Program-made: the position numbers and the translations under genes
Shown here: positions 30,178 through 41,549 of the stretch, piece by piece
Layout of the letters: every line of letters starts with the position of its first letter
How positions within the stretch are numbered: position 1 is the stretch's first letter
The notes under the pieces: generated by a model
Told to the model about the DNA's origin: nothing
The model's database searches: none
What the model saw: only the letters and a program-made list of their open reading frames with translations
Origin: Lepidodermella squamata
Taxonomy: Eukaryota; Gastrotricha
Assembly (NCBI GenBank): GCA_047495785.1
Contig: JBLDXI010000036.1
Span: 682,001-746,000, forward strand
Direction of reading: 5' to 3'
DNA length: 64,000 nt

Positions 30178-32475
30178 ATGCCATCACTATTTTTCAAATT
30201 CGCATTATTTCTCGTATATTCAGTCAATGGGCAAAACACCAAGTTGGAGATGTTCTTCGGTTCCACCAATATTCAAGTTGCCGATCCTGCTGGGGACATT
30301 TGCCCACACGTTCAAAAACTGATGATCGAAATGGCGAACAAGCGGAACGACATCTTGCCCGGCTACGAATTGGTCGCCTACAACCAGGACGAAGGACCAG
30401 GCAGCCTCCTTCTAACCCGGCGCGTCATAGAATTCTTCAGAAAACCTACAACTAATAATTCAGTAAAATCTCCCGTTGTTTTCGCAGGAGGTTTCACTGC
30501 TGGATGCAAATCCCTGGCGCAAATTCTTCACCATTCGGATTTGGTCGGTATTGCCCCAGTTTGCCTATCCCCCTCGTTCACAGCAAATCGGTTATTGTTT
30601 CCGAATTTTTACCGCATCCGCCCGTCTGGCGAGTCACTAGCCCTGCCTAGAATCAACTTCATCAAAAATCTCGGCAGGTGGCGAAAGATTGCGATACTAG
30701 CGAATGCCGGTACAACCATTGTTAACCTTCATGTTGCATCCTACTTTTACGATTTAGCCATAAAAAATGACATGGAAGTCGTCCATTACGATGCTACATT
30801 TGACTTGAATGGCGACTTCATGCTCGCACTGAAACGTTCGCGCGCAAGAGTGATAGTCTATGAAGTTTCTGATTTCCCAAGTTCGCTGCAGTTTCTATGC
30901 AAATGCTTCAGTTACGGATTGACTGGACCTCGGTACGTTTTCATTATGGCTGCTAACAGCTTCGGGGGTATAGGTTCAAATATTAGATTTGAATATATCG
31001 CACCGGGATGCACCAAGGGCATCATCTCGCAACAATATAGACACACGGTTTTCATCGGATCAATATGGTCGAGCTTTGGCGTCGAAAACACGGGTAAAAC
31101 CAGCCTAGGGTATGACGCGAAGCAGTTTGATGAAATGCTTGATAAAGCGGTTCCTGATGCGAGAAACTTGTCTGGCTACGGAAGGCGTTACCTTTGCCAC
31201 GATCAGTACCTTCAAGCCATTCTAACTCTGGACGGGGCTGAGAAGATTCTCAACACGAACAATCTATCTCTCAGAGATTACGATAACTACCCGAAGATAG
31301 TCATGGATGCTGCGAATAAAAGTGCTGCCTCAATTAAGCTCGTCGGCTTCAGGCAGGGCGTCATCGAGTATTCGAGTAGGCTTGAACAGGATTCAGAGCC
31401 TCAGTACATCTTCCAGTGGATCCCAGAGGAAAACAGGACACGGATTAACTACGAAATCACTCCACTGCCGAACAAATCAAACGTAAGCGATATCTCCAGT
31501 TACGCTATTCAAAGCGTGGAACCTTTTGTCTGGTACACGGAGTCCAAGGAACCCTCAGCTGATTGGCCAGGCGAGGAAATCGACTTAATCCATGTCCCGG
31601 ATGCCTTTCTTATATTTGTATGCGTCTTCAGTGGGGTTACAAGCCTCGCCCAACTTCTTGCTCTAATCTCGAAGTTGGAAATCGGGAGGATTATTTTCAC
31701 CCTCGCTTGTTTGCTACTCAACGCCGCTTCAATTCTATTCGCTCTGAAGGTCCATTCCACGGCAAGTTGTAATTTGAAGTATATTTGCCTTGTTATTGGA
31801 GCAACCGCCATTCATTCACTTTTATTTCGAAAGTTGGCAATACACATAGCCTCAAGGCGACGCGTCACTTTTATGACCTTCATTAACATGCGTGCCGCAG
31901 TATTTCATCGGTCTCCAGTTAGAAAACGAAAGGTGGCGAAGAGAGGCTCGAATCGGCTCGAATTGCTGTTCGCTAATGCTGCCCCCATCCTCGTCGTTAT
32001 CATTAGTCTATCGTTATTAGCTGCATGGCTAATCAGCAGTGAAATGAAAGTGCGTATTAGATCCGTGAGCAGTGAGTACGTCGCCGAACGTGACATCTTG
32101 CGCCATGTCTATGTCGAATTATGCGGGGCGGGTGATGCCAGGGACTTGAAATTCATGCTGACGTTGGCGGCGGTCGACCTAATTCCGGCGGGCGGGGCTG
32201 TCCTCTTATCAGTAGCTATTGCTAAGGCTAAAGAGCCGGCAATCAAGCGGTATCGCATGGCCTCGCTTATCAATCTGCCCTTAGTTATCGGGGCGATTTT
32301 CATGATTTTAGCGTCGAGCAATTCCCATGTAACTCAGAAAATCGTTGCATCTCTCGCTTGTTTGAATATTTCGGGTCTGACCAGTGTTCTGGTGTTATTC
32401 TCAGATAAAGCTTCAGTGACCTTTCGACCACTGATTGCAAACATAAAAAGGCAAATAGACGTAAAAAATAATTGA
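30178..32475 (+). CDS. Receptor A: intronless GABA-B-like class C GPCR, 765 aa
   Basis: I start at the ATG at 30178 (MPSLFFKF), which gives a signal peptide ending near NGQ as in its paralogues. An upstream in-frame ATG at 30118 would bury that peptide. The ligand-binding Venus flytrap domain follows (about 25-440): KLEMFFG, RNDILPGYELV, GGFTAGCKSLAQI, RYVFIM, GYDAKQFDEML. Seven hydrophobic helices come next, starting at VPDAFLIFV. The conserved extracellular disulfide Cys pair (TASCNLKY and ELCGAG) is present. The C-tail is short and lacks the coiled coil that pairs vertebrate GABA-B subunits. The frame is fully open, but the Polinton sits 165 bp upstream. The ligand is unknown. Closest relative in the window is receptor C. 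Confidence 0.92.
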   Translation: MPSLFFKFALFLVYSVNGQNTKLEMFFGSTNIQVADPAGDICPHVQKLMIEMANKRNDILPGYELVAYNQDEGPGSLLLTRRVIEFFRKPTTNNSVKSPVVFAGGFTAGCKSLAQILHHSDLVGIAPVCLSPSFTANRLLFPNFYRIRPSGESLALPRINFIKNLGRWRKIAILANAGTTIVNLHVASYFYDLAIKNDMEVVHYDATFDLNGDFMLALKRSRARVIVYEVSDFPSSLQFLCKCFSYGLTGPRYVFIMAANSFGGIGSNIRFEYIAPGCTKGIISQQYRHTVFIGSIWSSFGVENTGKTSLGYDAKQFDEMLDKAVPDARNLSGYGRRYLCHDQYLQAILTLDGAEKILNTNNLSLRDYDNYPKIVMDAANKSAASIKLVGFRQGVIEYSSRLEQDSEPQYIFQWIPEENRTRINYEITPLPNKSNVSDISSYAIQSVEPFVWYTESKEPSADWPGEEIDLIHVPDAFLIFVCVFSGVTSLAQLLALISKLEIGRIIFTLACLLLNAASILFALKVHSTASCNLKYICLVIGATAIHSLLFRKLAIHIASRRRVTFMTFINMRAAVFHRSPVRKRKVAKRGSNRLELLFANAAPILVVIISLSLLAAWLISSEMKVRIRSVSSEYVAERDILRHVYVELCGAGDARDLKFMLTLAAVDLIPAGGAVLLSVAIAKAKEPAIKRYRMASLINLPLVIGAIFMILASSNSHVTQKIVASLACLNISGLTSVLVLFSDKASVTFRPLIANIKRQIDVKNN

Positions 32476-33115
32476 TTAACACAGTTCAAAACTATACTGC
32501 TATAATTTTACAACTAGCATTTGTAATTTGTAAACAATGGATGGATTTCTGATTTGACCTGTAGGCCATGTTCGGATTATGAAAAATGCGAAATGCGAAG
32601 ATATAATAAACTTCGAACCTGTCGAGTGATTTTGGGTTATTATAGTACTCTTATTTTACCTTACCATAGATACCATAGAATAGCTGCGAAGACGATCGAA
32701 TGGCCATCAATTTTTTTAACCGAGCTAGCACGTTTTTCGATTTTGACTCAAGCTCGTGGCAAGGTAATAAACTGCGTAGAAAATTATCTCCAGGAACATA
32801 AAAAGGACATACCTACTACATCTCGAGTGAATTTATTACAATATGATGCCCAAGAAAAAAGGTTCTACAAGCTTCGATAACCGAAAAGAAAACCGAACTA
32901 GAAACTTAGTTTCGGGTGACGCAAGCGAAAAGTAGGACCACCTGTCGTGATTTTGACCCCACCCGAGGCCCGGTCTCCAGTGTGCGAAGTAGGATAGGGG
33001 ATCCGAGGTTTTTCTACTTGTTTTCTAGGACCCAGCCGAAGAAACCAAAGGGCCCCTTTGTGGTTATTTCAGCCATCCTCTGGTTGTAGTCGCGGGGCTG
33101 GGATGTCGCGACACA
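32476..33115. other. Spacer, no supported gene
   Basis: A 108-codon plus-strand frame (32554-32880) has no recognisable domain or signal and is probably chance. The stretch 32980-33110 (GTGCGAAGTAGGAT) resembles 53915-54010 downstream of receptor D, so it is duplicated spacer DNA. Confidence 0.4.
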
Positions 33116-33238
33116 AATTCCCATGTAACTCAGCAAATCGTTGCTTCAGTCGCATGGTTGGCCATTTCGGGTCTTTTTTCTGATACAGCTCTAATGACTT
33201 TCCGCCGATTGATAGAATTTGTGACAAGTAAAATTTGA
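33116..33238 (+). pseudogene. 3' fragment of a receptor gene
   Basis: In frame it reads NSHVTQQIVASVAW, then ISGLFSDTALMTFRRLIEF to a stop. This matches helix 7 and the C-terminal tail of receptors A to E, with about five residues deleted in helix 7. Everything upstream is gone. A comparable fragment follows receptor C at 47898. Confidence 0.8.
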
Positions 33239-33569
33239 TTGAAATACAATTATCAAAATAAATCCTAGTGGTTTGGTTTCTAATTTCTAACCATCTATTT
33301 TTGTCTTCTGATGCATACAGGACTCTTGCATGTTCCCATACACGAGTCTAATAGGACAATACTCGAGAAACACTGCTATGAATGCTGTTACGACAAGGTT
33401 AAGGGAAGTACGGCCAGATACTGCAGATGATTTTATCTTTGTGAATTGAAACCATGATTACATTTGTTGCTTTGTATTTGTGGTATAGAAATTGATATAT
33501 ATTTCTTTCAAACGACTTTCGGTGGATCATATGGATAATGCATAACATTGTAGCTGGGCAGATTTTATA
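33239..33569. other. Spacer duplicated downstream of receptor C
   Basis: No gene. From about 33500 (TTCTTTCAAACGACTT) the sequence matches 49055-49130, which shows the spacer itself was duplicated with the genes. Confidence 0.5.
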
Positions 33570-33571
33570 TA

Positions 33572-34145
33572 CCGTATTTCTCGAAAATATACCGCACCTC
33601 GAAAATATACCCCACCCCGAATACAACCCTACAAAAGTTACCGTTTGATCATAAATATACCGCACCTCGAAATTCTACCCCATATTATTTAAAAAAATCA
33701 GAGCGCAGTATCAATTTACTATAAAAACGAAATAAGCACCCTATCAGCCGGTTGCTTAGCTAGGGCTGGGCCTAAGATTATCAGGGATAACTCAATAGAG
33801 GGATAAAGAACGAAGTTAGGAGAGGATCATTTCGAATTTTACAGTCAATTCTTTTCGAAATACGTATTCAATGTTACTAATTTCATGGCTGATATCGTGT
33901 TCCGATCGTATAGAACTAAACCTAACTGATAAAACATGAATAAAAACATGAATCCTTCATTTTCACGCTTCGCTACAATAAAACGAAAACGTGTTGTTAG
34001 CAGTATTTACCTTATAGTCCTGTACATTTGTTAGTGGATCATAAATATACCGCACCTCGAAAATATCGCCCACCCCGATTACAACCCTATAAAATTGTTG
34101 GTTCAATCACAAATATACCCCGGTGTATATTTTCGAGAAATACGG
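33572..34145. mobile_element. 574-bp mariner-like MITE
   Basis: The ends CCGTATTTCTCGAAAATAT are inverted and flanked by TA (33570-33571 and 34146-34147). Internal blocks ATAAATATACCGCACC occur near each end. The duplicated spacer at about 49125-49135 shows the same flanks joined without the element, an empty site. No coding capacity. Confidence 0.85.
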
Positions 34146-34147
34146 TA

Positions 34148-35246
34148 GGTATGAAAATGCTAAAGAAGGAAAGATGAAGCGTAATGTAATCTGATAATCG
34201 ATTAGCAAATTACCAGCCTGGCTAAGTGTCCGTTATTCGGGGACGTGGCTAGGTGAAAACAGGAAAATGGAAAAGTGTTTGCCCAATGACTCCGCGCACA
34301 CGAAATGTGCGTGACACACAGACAGATTTAAGGTCGCACAGTGTTCAAGTAGTCGACACGTACAGCACGCACGCATAGCATTTGGGAAACACTTTTCCTG
34401 TTTTCACACAGATATGACCATTATTCGGATGTTAACAATGGAAAATCAATAGAAGTAACAAGTAAGTAATGTCAAAATTGCTTCAAGTTGGAAATTGCAG
34501 TTCACACAAAATGTTAAATCAACACCTCGATTCGTAATAAAAGAAATGAAAGCTTCCGTCTGTCGGGAATCAGTGTAGAAAATAGGCCTAGCTCCCAGGT
34601 ACGGAGAGCCTCTTATTACTAAAACACAACTTGAAAAATGTCCGCTCGCATTGGTTGTCTATTCTTCCTTAGTTTCTTATTTCTTCTCATCAGCGTACGA
34701 AATCAGTCATTTTTTTAGGCTCTCATCTTTCATCGTCTTTTTAGCATGATAGTGTTTTTAATGTCTGGAAATTTTCTCATTTTTATCGCTTTTCAGTATA
34801 GAAAATGAAGCTAAATATTCTGAAATACTACGTGCAAGGAGGAAAATATTACATCCCCAATTTCTTGATTTTTTTCACATTAATTGGTCTCTGAACAGCA
34901 TAGTCGAATAGAGTGGCTAAAAATGAACCAAATTATCTTAATGAAAGCCGATCATAAACTGAAATGCTAATCAGCGCATGCGGTCCACTGAGGTACGGAT
35001 TTTGGCTACCCGTACTTCGGGTACCTTAGCCGGTCATCCTGGTTCGGATGGCGTCGCTGCATGGTACGGATGATCCGTACCCATCCATACCCTACTTTCT
35101 ACTTTCGACATCTTATTATGGCTTACGCCGCTGAAATGAGGGCTATTTTATGAAACAAATTAGCTGTAGGTATGGGAACAAGAGGGCCGAAACCAGAAAC
35201 GAGATGAGATTGCAGCCTTTCACGATTTCCCGGGGCTTAGCTTCGC
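34148..35246. other. Spacer, no gene seen
   Basis: Parts match the spacer upstream of receptor D (for example GATGAAGCGTAATGTAATC with 49140-49160, and GAAAGCTTCCG with 49478). A small palindromic patch of GTACGG/CCGTAC words lies at 34990-35080. Confidence 0.4.
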
Positions 35247-35375
35247 TATGTATAGATAGAGCCCTAGAGGAGGCCAGTTTCGAGGAAAAACTCACATAAT
35301 AAGACGAGGCGAAGCCGAGGCTTATTATGTGATTTTTCCGAGAAACTAGCCGTATCGTGGGCTCTATTTTACATA
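35247..35375. mobile_element. Small foldback element, 129 bp
   Basis: The sequence folds on itself. The left arm TATGTA...AGAGCCC, CCAGTTTCGAG and CACATAATAAG is mirrored by CTTATTATGTG, GAGAAACTAG and GGGCTCTATTTTACATA. The loop is about 15 bases. It looks like a near-palindromic MITE. I see no clear target duplication. Confidence 0.65.
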
Positions 35376-36369
35376 GTACTCGGGAGGAAGCTGTTACCCT
35401 CTTCGTTTTACGAGGGTTTTTACCCCAAAAAAATGCGAAAAATCACATAGGAAGGGTGATTTCACGAAAATAAAAAATCCATCTTAAAACTAAAAAGCTC
35501 AAAATGTGCAATTTGGTTATTCTCAACCGCTTTGCGCGTAGCTAGAAGCACAATTTTTCGGAGTTTCTCATCCAGTTTCTGTGTCTGGAACATAAATAAT
35601 GAGCGAATGTTTGAGAATCACTCGCTTCAACTCATCTAAGCAGGGATTTCAATTATTTTGATGATTTCGAAAAATGCACTTTCTATAAGATTCGGGAATA
35701 GAAATTGAGATGACTATAGAGGGCCTTCATCGTGATTGCAAGGTGTTGACCTTGAAGTAAACATCATCAATCTAGCTTTGCTTTACCGAAATAATGGGGC
35801 GATTCGACTGTCGCAGCACAGTATTTCACTGGTTTTTCTCGCTCCGCTCGAAAAAATTAAAGTTCGATAGCACACTGCCTTCTCGCTACGCTCGACTCAT
35901 CTCGCTTTGCTCGATCGAAAACCTTGCCCCGTGATGCTCGCTTTGCTCGCGTTTCACGGCGGGGCAAGGTTTTCGGTCGCTGAAATGCAGTGCTCGCTTC
36001 GCTCGCGTCTTTTAAAAAATCCAACTTAAAAGTGTTATTATGCAAAATTACTATGTTTACTATGTTTACTATGTAGCTTCCTCTAGAGTACTATGTAATT
36101 TGGCACATTTTAGCGGGCATAAATATTTGTTCTCCCTTTATAATATTCAATATTCTTGTCATTTATCCAGGGTCCAGGGCCAACTTCTGAATTCCACCGT
36201 ATCTGGCGGAGTTATTAGCTATAAGCAAATCGCTATCATAAAAACCCTGTCGCTTGTCATAGAGACGAGAGAGATTGGACCCCTGGCACCAGCAATTTTT
36301 GCGATTGATCGCTCTGCAATAAGTTATGTATTCACATTTTGCACTCGAAAGGCTCCTACAGAGACACTT
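35376..36369. other. Spacer with hairpins rich in CTCGCT/CGCTCG words
   Basis: A strong hairpin lies at about 35913-35978, with arms GAAAACCTTGCCCCGTGA and TCACGGCGGGGCAAGGTTTTC. Around it the words CTCGCTTTGCTCG and CTCGCTTCGCTCG recur (35840-36010). The plus-strand frame at 36040-36387 shows no domain. From about 36270 the DNA matches 49795-49830 upstream of receptor D. Confidence 0.5.
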
Positions 36370-36690
36370 TCTGATGAGGTGACCTAGTTGCTGTCCCTTG
36401 ATCGAATTTGTCCATCAGAGGAAGAGACGTCGCGTGATCCTGGGCGAAGTACGTCATATTGCCCGTTTTTTTTAAATCCGGCCAATTATCATATGCAGTT
36501 ATAATATAAAATTGCAAACACAGAATTTTGGCTGGATTTTTAGACCCTGAAGCTAGGTCCGATCTCCAGGGAACGACATTAGTTAATTAATTAGGCTTCT
36601 CGGTATTAACCAAAGCGCACACCTGAGCTAGAAGAAGGCTAAATAAAAGAGCAACCAATATTTCAAATCTTAGCATTTTTTACTTTTAAG
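36370..36690 (+). promoter_or_regulatory. Promoter of receptor B
   Basis: About 320 bp align in order with the receptor D promoter (50135-50448). Shared blocks are GACCTAG, TGCTGTCCCTT, TCCGGCCAATTATC, ATAATATAAAATTGCAAA, TTTTGGCTGGATT and AATTAGGCTTCTC (about 36590). An AATAAAAG TATA-like box at 36642-36649 lies about 45 nt before the ATG. Confidence 0.65.
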
Positions 36691-39600
36691 ATGACAATAA
36701 CGTTTACTCAACTTGCGGCGTTTCTCGTCGCTCTCATGTGCCAGTCAGCCAATGGGCAAAACACCAAGTTGGAAATGTTTTTTGGCTACACCAATATTCA
36801 AGCCTCCGATCCTGCAAACGATATTTGTCCTCATGTTCAAAAACTGATGTTCGACATGGTCAACAAGCGTAACGACATCTTGCCAGGCTACGAGTTCGTC
36901 GCCTACAACGAGGACGAAGGACCAGGAAGTGTTCTGCTAACCAAACGTATCTTAGAGTTCTACAGGAGACCGCCGGCCATAGACAATAATGTTACAGATC
37001 GGACACTCACACACTTCGCATTGAAATTTAATTATGAACTTTGTACCGTGGATCAGCCATTATAAATTTGGCCGAAAAAAAGCATATCTCATAAATTCTT
37101 GGAAAAAATATCAACAAATCAGGCATTTTTTGACGGTCATAATGGACCAAACCCTGTCGCGCGAATCGGCTTCGTTATCGAGAAAATCAATATCGAAAAA
37201 TCGATTATTTGCACCATGCAAAACTGTGTTGCGTAATTATGACTCATTACTCACTCGAAGAAAGAACAAGCTGTGAGCAATTTTAATGTAAATGCTTATT
37301 AACAACACACTTGAAATTCAACCCCTTTAGCACGAGCCACGGACTCAGAGGGCATTTTTCAAATATTATCGGTTAAAAGTTAAAGTTTTCGGTTCAAAAT
37401 CTTTCTTTAGATATGCCCCTTGATAACTCTATTCCCCTGTTACTGCTATTTTTAATTTTCCTTCTATTTTTTTCTATTTTAGGAAGGAGCATGCGGCTCG
37501 TTAAAGTTTGATACCCATGGATGATTGCCGTTAGTTTGAATCCTCCTTAATTTAAAAACCAGTGAAATTTCATATTTTTGGCTATAAGTTTTCGACATTT
37601 TTTCTAGGCTTTAAAACCTGAGAAATTCGCCTAATAATTCCAGCCTACAATAATGAATGTAGCATTTCAAATTAATGCCTGGCATAATTTTTAAATACGA
37701 ATATTTTTTTTAAAGTCGGAAATAGTTTTATGTTTTATACAATATTTAAGAATTATTTCAAAATTAATAAAAATTCCGGAACAATTTTAAAATAAATTTA
37801 TAGTGGATTTTATTAAAAAAATGAGCAGATCGAATTGAGAAATTATTACGAAATTCATTAGAACCCAAATCATATATATCGAAATGTTTTGTGCACCCTG
37901 TCAACAATTGCCATTTTAACATTGAATTTTGTTTCACGATTTTTCTTTTCTATTTTAAGGTTGCAGAGCCCCAGACTTCAATGACTGGGATTAAGTTGAA
38001 GCTCAAGATGAATCGCTTCAGAAAGGCATGCAAGTCTTGTAATGTCGCGCAATTAAAGGCTTCAGCTTTCGAACCCACGATGGCAGGATATGGTAAGAAA
38101 ATGGAATTTCGGAGAAAATTCTGCTAATTTCTTTTCATCTTAGTCTGACTCGCCCAACATGGGTGACCTATCGTTTCGTTAATTAAAACTCGGCGATCAA
38201 TCATTCGAGAAAATCTGCACCACTACCTTATAGCGCCCATTCGAATGCGCCAATTCGATATGAAACAGCCGACGAAAAGACGGAAAGCAGCTCAAAATCA
38301 GAACATGTAGCCACTCTGAACATATTTACAATAATTGCTGTGCGATTTAATTTCATTCCATTTTTTCTAACTCCCTTTTAATGCTCGAAAATGTGTAATA
38401 ATAAACAAGTAAAAAATGGCGCCAACTGTGTGTGTTTTAAGAGGAAAGAAACATGTGGCCACGCGAAAAAAATGAAATAAGGACTCAACAACTAAATTTT
38501 AATGCACATTTTTGTTTTTCAATTTAAAAATCAACGGCATCGAATCGCGCGATGAGTCTTTGATCTTTAGAAATCTTGAAAGACGGAGATTCTTTCCTAA
38601 AAACTTCAACATTTTTGGAGATATGCTTATTTTTCCACCTTTTAAATCAATGCATTCAAATTAGTGTGCAAATTTAAGGTTTAACGACAACAGGCAAGTG
38701 CGTGAGTGTCCGATCTGTTACATCATTGTCTATGCCGCCGGCTAATAACACAGTAAAATCCCCCGTTGTTATCGCAGGAGGTTTCACTGCTGGATGCAAA
38801 TCTCTGGCACAAATTGTCCACCATTCCAATTTGGTTGCTATCGCCCCAGTTTGTCTCTCACCCTCTTTCACTGCTAATCGGGCATTGTTTCCGAATTTAT
38901 ACCGTATCCGACCATCTGGCGAATCGTTGGCCCTCCCGAGGCTCAACTTCATCAAAACTCTCGGTAATTGGCAAAAAACCGCAATACTAGCTAATGCCGG
39001 CGCTACAATTGTGAACTTTCACGTTGCCTCGTACTTCCACGAACTGGCCACCAAAAATGGAGTAGAAGTTGTGCATTATGACGCAGCTTTCGACTTGACT
39101 GACGACTTGATATGGGGCTTGAAGCAATCAGGGGCAAGGGTGATTGTTTACGAAGTTTTCGAAACAAATAGCGTCATGCTGTTTCTATGCAAATGCTTCA
39201 GTTTCGGATTGACTGGACCTCGGTACGTTTTCATCGTACCTAATAACGCCTACGCGGATGTTAGTAAACGGCCTGATGTTATCGCCCCGGGATGTACTAA
39301 GTCCATTGCACTGGAACAGCATAAATATACAGTTTATATCGGATCAATTTGGACGAGTTTCGGGGTCGAAATCACGGGCAAAAACAGTTTGGGCTATGAT
39401 TCGAAGCAGTTCGACGAGATGCTAGGCAAAGCAGTTCCCCAGGCAAGAAACATTTCCAACTACGACAAGCGTTACCTCTGCCACGATCAGTACCTTCAAG
39501 CTATCCTAACGCTAGACGGGGCTGAGAAGATTCTGAACACGAAAAATATGTCCCTTAAGGATTACACCAATCAGCCGGAAACGGTAATGAGAGCAACGAA

Positions 39601-40726
39601 TGAAAGTGCGGCTGCTATCAAGTTTGTTGGCTTCAGACGGGGTGTTATCGAGTATTCAACTAGGCTGGAAATGGATTCTGAGCCTCTGTACATCGTCCAA
39701 TGGTTACCAGAGGATAATAGGGCCCGGATCAACTACGAAATAACTCTACTGCCGAACAAAACCAACGTAAGTGATTTGGCAAGCTATGTTGTTCGCAGTT
39801 TTGAACCTTACGTCTGGTACACGGAGAATAAGCAGCCTCCAGCCGATTGGCCAGGCGAGGAAATCGACCTAATCCACGTTCCTGAGGCTTATCTCATCTT
39901 CGCATGTGTCTCGAGCGGAATAGCGACCCTCGTCCAACTCCTAGTTTCGTTTTCGGAAAAGGACTTTCGTAGGATTATCTTCACCCTGGCTTGCATCTCA
40001 CTTAACGCAGCTTCAATTCTTTTCGCCCTGAATGTTCACTCAGCAACGGTTTGTAATATGAAATATATTTTCCTCGTCATGGGAGCGACCGTCGTCCATT
40101 TGGTGCTCTATCGAAAGTTGGCATCACACGTTACTTCGAAGCGCCGCGCCACAATGTTTTCTTATGATTTTAAATCGAAGGTATTTCCTAGGCCCCCGGC
40201 TAAAAGTCCCACAGTGATCAGCAGAGGGTCTAAGCGTTTGCAATTCGTGTTCGCTAATGTTGCACCAATCGTTGTCTTCGTCTTTAGTTTATTTTTATTA
40301 ACCGCATGGCTTGTCGAAAGTCCTATGGAGTCACGTCTCAAGATCGTCCAAAGTGAGTACGTGGCTGAACGTGACATCTTTCGCCATGTCTATATCGAGA
40401 CATGCGAGGCTAGTGGCGCAAGGGACTTGAATTTCATGATGGCGTTGGCAGTGGTCGACCTAATTCCGGCGGGCGCGGCTGTTCTCTTATCCATAGCCAT
40501 TGCGAAGGTCGAATTACCGGAGATCAAGCGCTATCGCATGGCCTCACTCATCAACTTGCCCCTGGTCATCGGGGCGATTTTCATCATTATTGTGTCCTCT
40601 AATTACTACGTGACCCAACAAATCGTTGCATCACTCACGTGTTTCATTATCTCGCTTCTCACCAGTATTTTCGTACTTTTCTCCGATAAAGCTGCTGGGA
40701 TTGTCCGTCGATTGCTGCATTTATAA
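36691..40726 (+). pseudogene. Receptor B: GABA-B-like GPCR gene broken by a transposon
   Basis: The 5' part (36691-36977) encodes the signal peptide and the start of the ligand-binding domain (KLEMFFGYTNIQA, NDILPGYEFV). The frame continues at 38743 (TVKSPVVIAGGF after the junction) through the rest of the flytrap domain and all seven helices to a stop at 40726. Between them lie the insertion 36978-38734 and one copy of its 8-bp duplication. Coding segments total 2,271 nt, exactly the length of receptor D, its closest paralogue, with no other stop or frameshift. The insertion therefore seems recent. AATAAA follows the stop. Confidence 0.9.
36978..38734. mobile_element. 1,757-bp element with CATAGACA ends in receptor B
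   Basis: The ends are imperfect inverted repeats of about 33 bp starting CATAGACAATAATG (left) and CATAGACAATGATG (right, reversed), both continuing into CAGATCGGACACTCAC. The flanks are an 8-bp GC-rich duplication CCGCCGGC (36970-36977 and 38735-38742). Ends starting CA with an 8-bp GC-rich duplication suit the P superfamily, but hAT cannot be excluded. Inner frames of about 80 codons (37034-37276, 37891-38127) show no transposase motif, so it is non-autonomous. Confidence 0.85.
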
Positions 40727-41549
40727 ATTCCAAAATGATCAAAATATTTTCGAAATAAATTATTAATCTTAGCCCTTTCAGAAATTAATTTGACCCAGAA
40801 GTACCGTATTTACCGTAAAATATCTTCATAACCTGTTATTACGGCCCGTCCCCTTTTAAAACCCCCTTTTTGCCTTTGAAAAAATAAATCCTGATACCCG
40901 CGATCCAAGTTTTTAATTAATCAAACTTTGAAAATCGCATCTGAAAATAATAGCGCGCAATCTTTTGAATTTGCATTACTCGGGCGTTCGATGGACATCT
41001 TCGATGGAAAATGGGGAAACAAGGCTGAGTGAGAGAATTTAGGGCCAAGCTATTCGTACATAACTATGTACGCGAAAATTGCTATTCGTACATATAAGTC
41101 GTTTATCTTAGAAAAAAGCATATCGAAACTATGTACGAATAGACATTCCGGAGAATTTAAGCCACGGAAAACTGCCAAAGTAGCTATCGATTTCCTAGCA
41201 TACCATGTTTGAATGGAACTGCAGGTAATTTTGATATCGTTGGGTTAATATCACGCCGCTGGGTATATTGATCAGTGAAGTGCCAGCGGCTTCCAAACTT
41301 CCTGACTTGTATATGACACAGTACAGTCCTCGACACGACTAGATCATGCCTCGTAGGACACCATGCTAAAATGTATGAAATTTGTTTGAAATGGGCGGAA
41401 TTCATTAAGATTAAATAGAAATTTATAGCCTGTCGCAAAATGTATGTAATTAGACCAGGCGGGTCGAATGGCACCGACCGTATCGACCGGTGACGATTGA
41501 TTATCGCGGAATTGGGACATTTTTGTTGCAGATGGGACTTTTGGATTTA
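40727..41549. other. Spacer with a 93-bp foldback
   Basis: No gene. A small inverted-repeat element lies at 41050-41142 (CTATTCGTACATA and ATGTACGAATAG ends). Short CCGTATTTACCG sequence at 40803-40815 hints at a trace of the mariner-like family seen at 33572 and 49834. Confidence 0.5.

Noticed and set aside
32554-32880. 108-codon plus-strand frame after receptor A
   Set aside because: No domain, no signal peptide and no counterpart after receptor C, so chance is likelier.
37034-38127. Frames inside the element in receptor B as a transposase
   Set aside because: They are about 80 codons each, with no catalytic motif or zinc finger, so the element is treated as non-autonomous.
36978-38734. 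Insert in receptor B read as an intron
   Set aside because: It has inverted-repeat ends and an 8-bp duplication, no GT donor at the left junction, and the paralogues are intronless.
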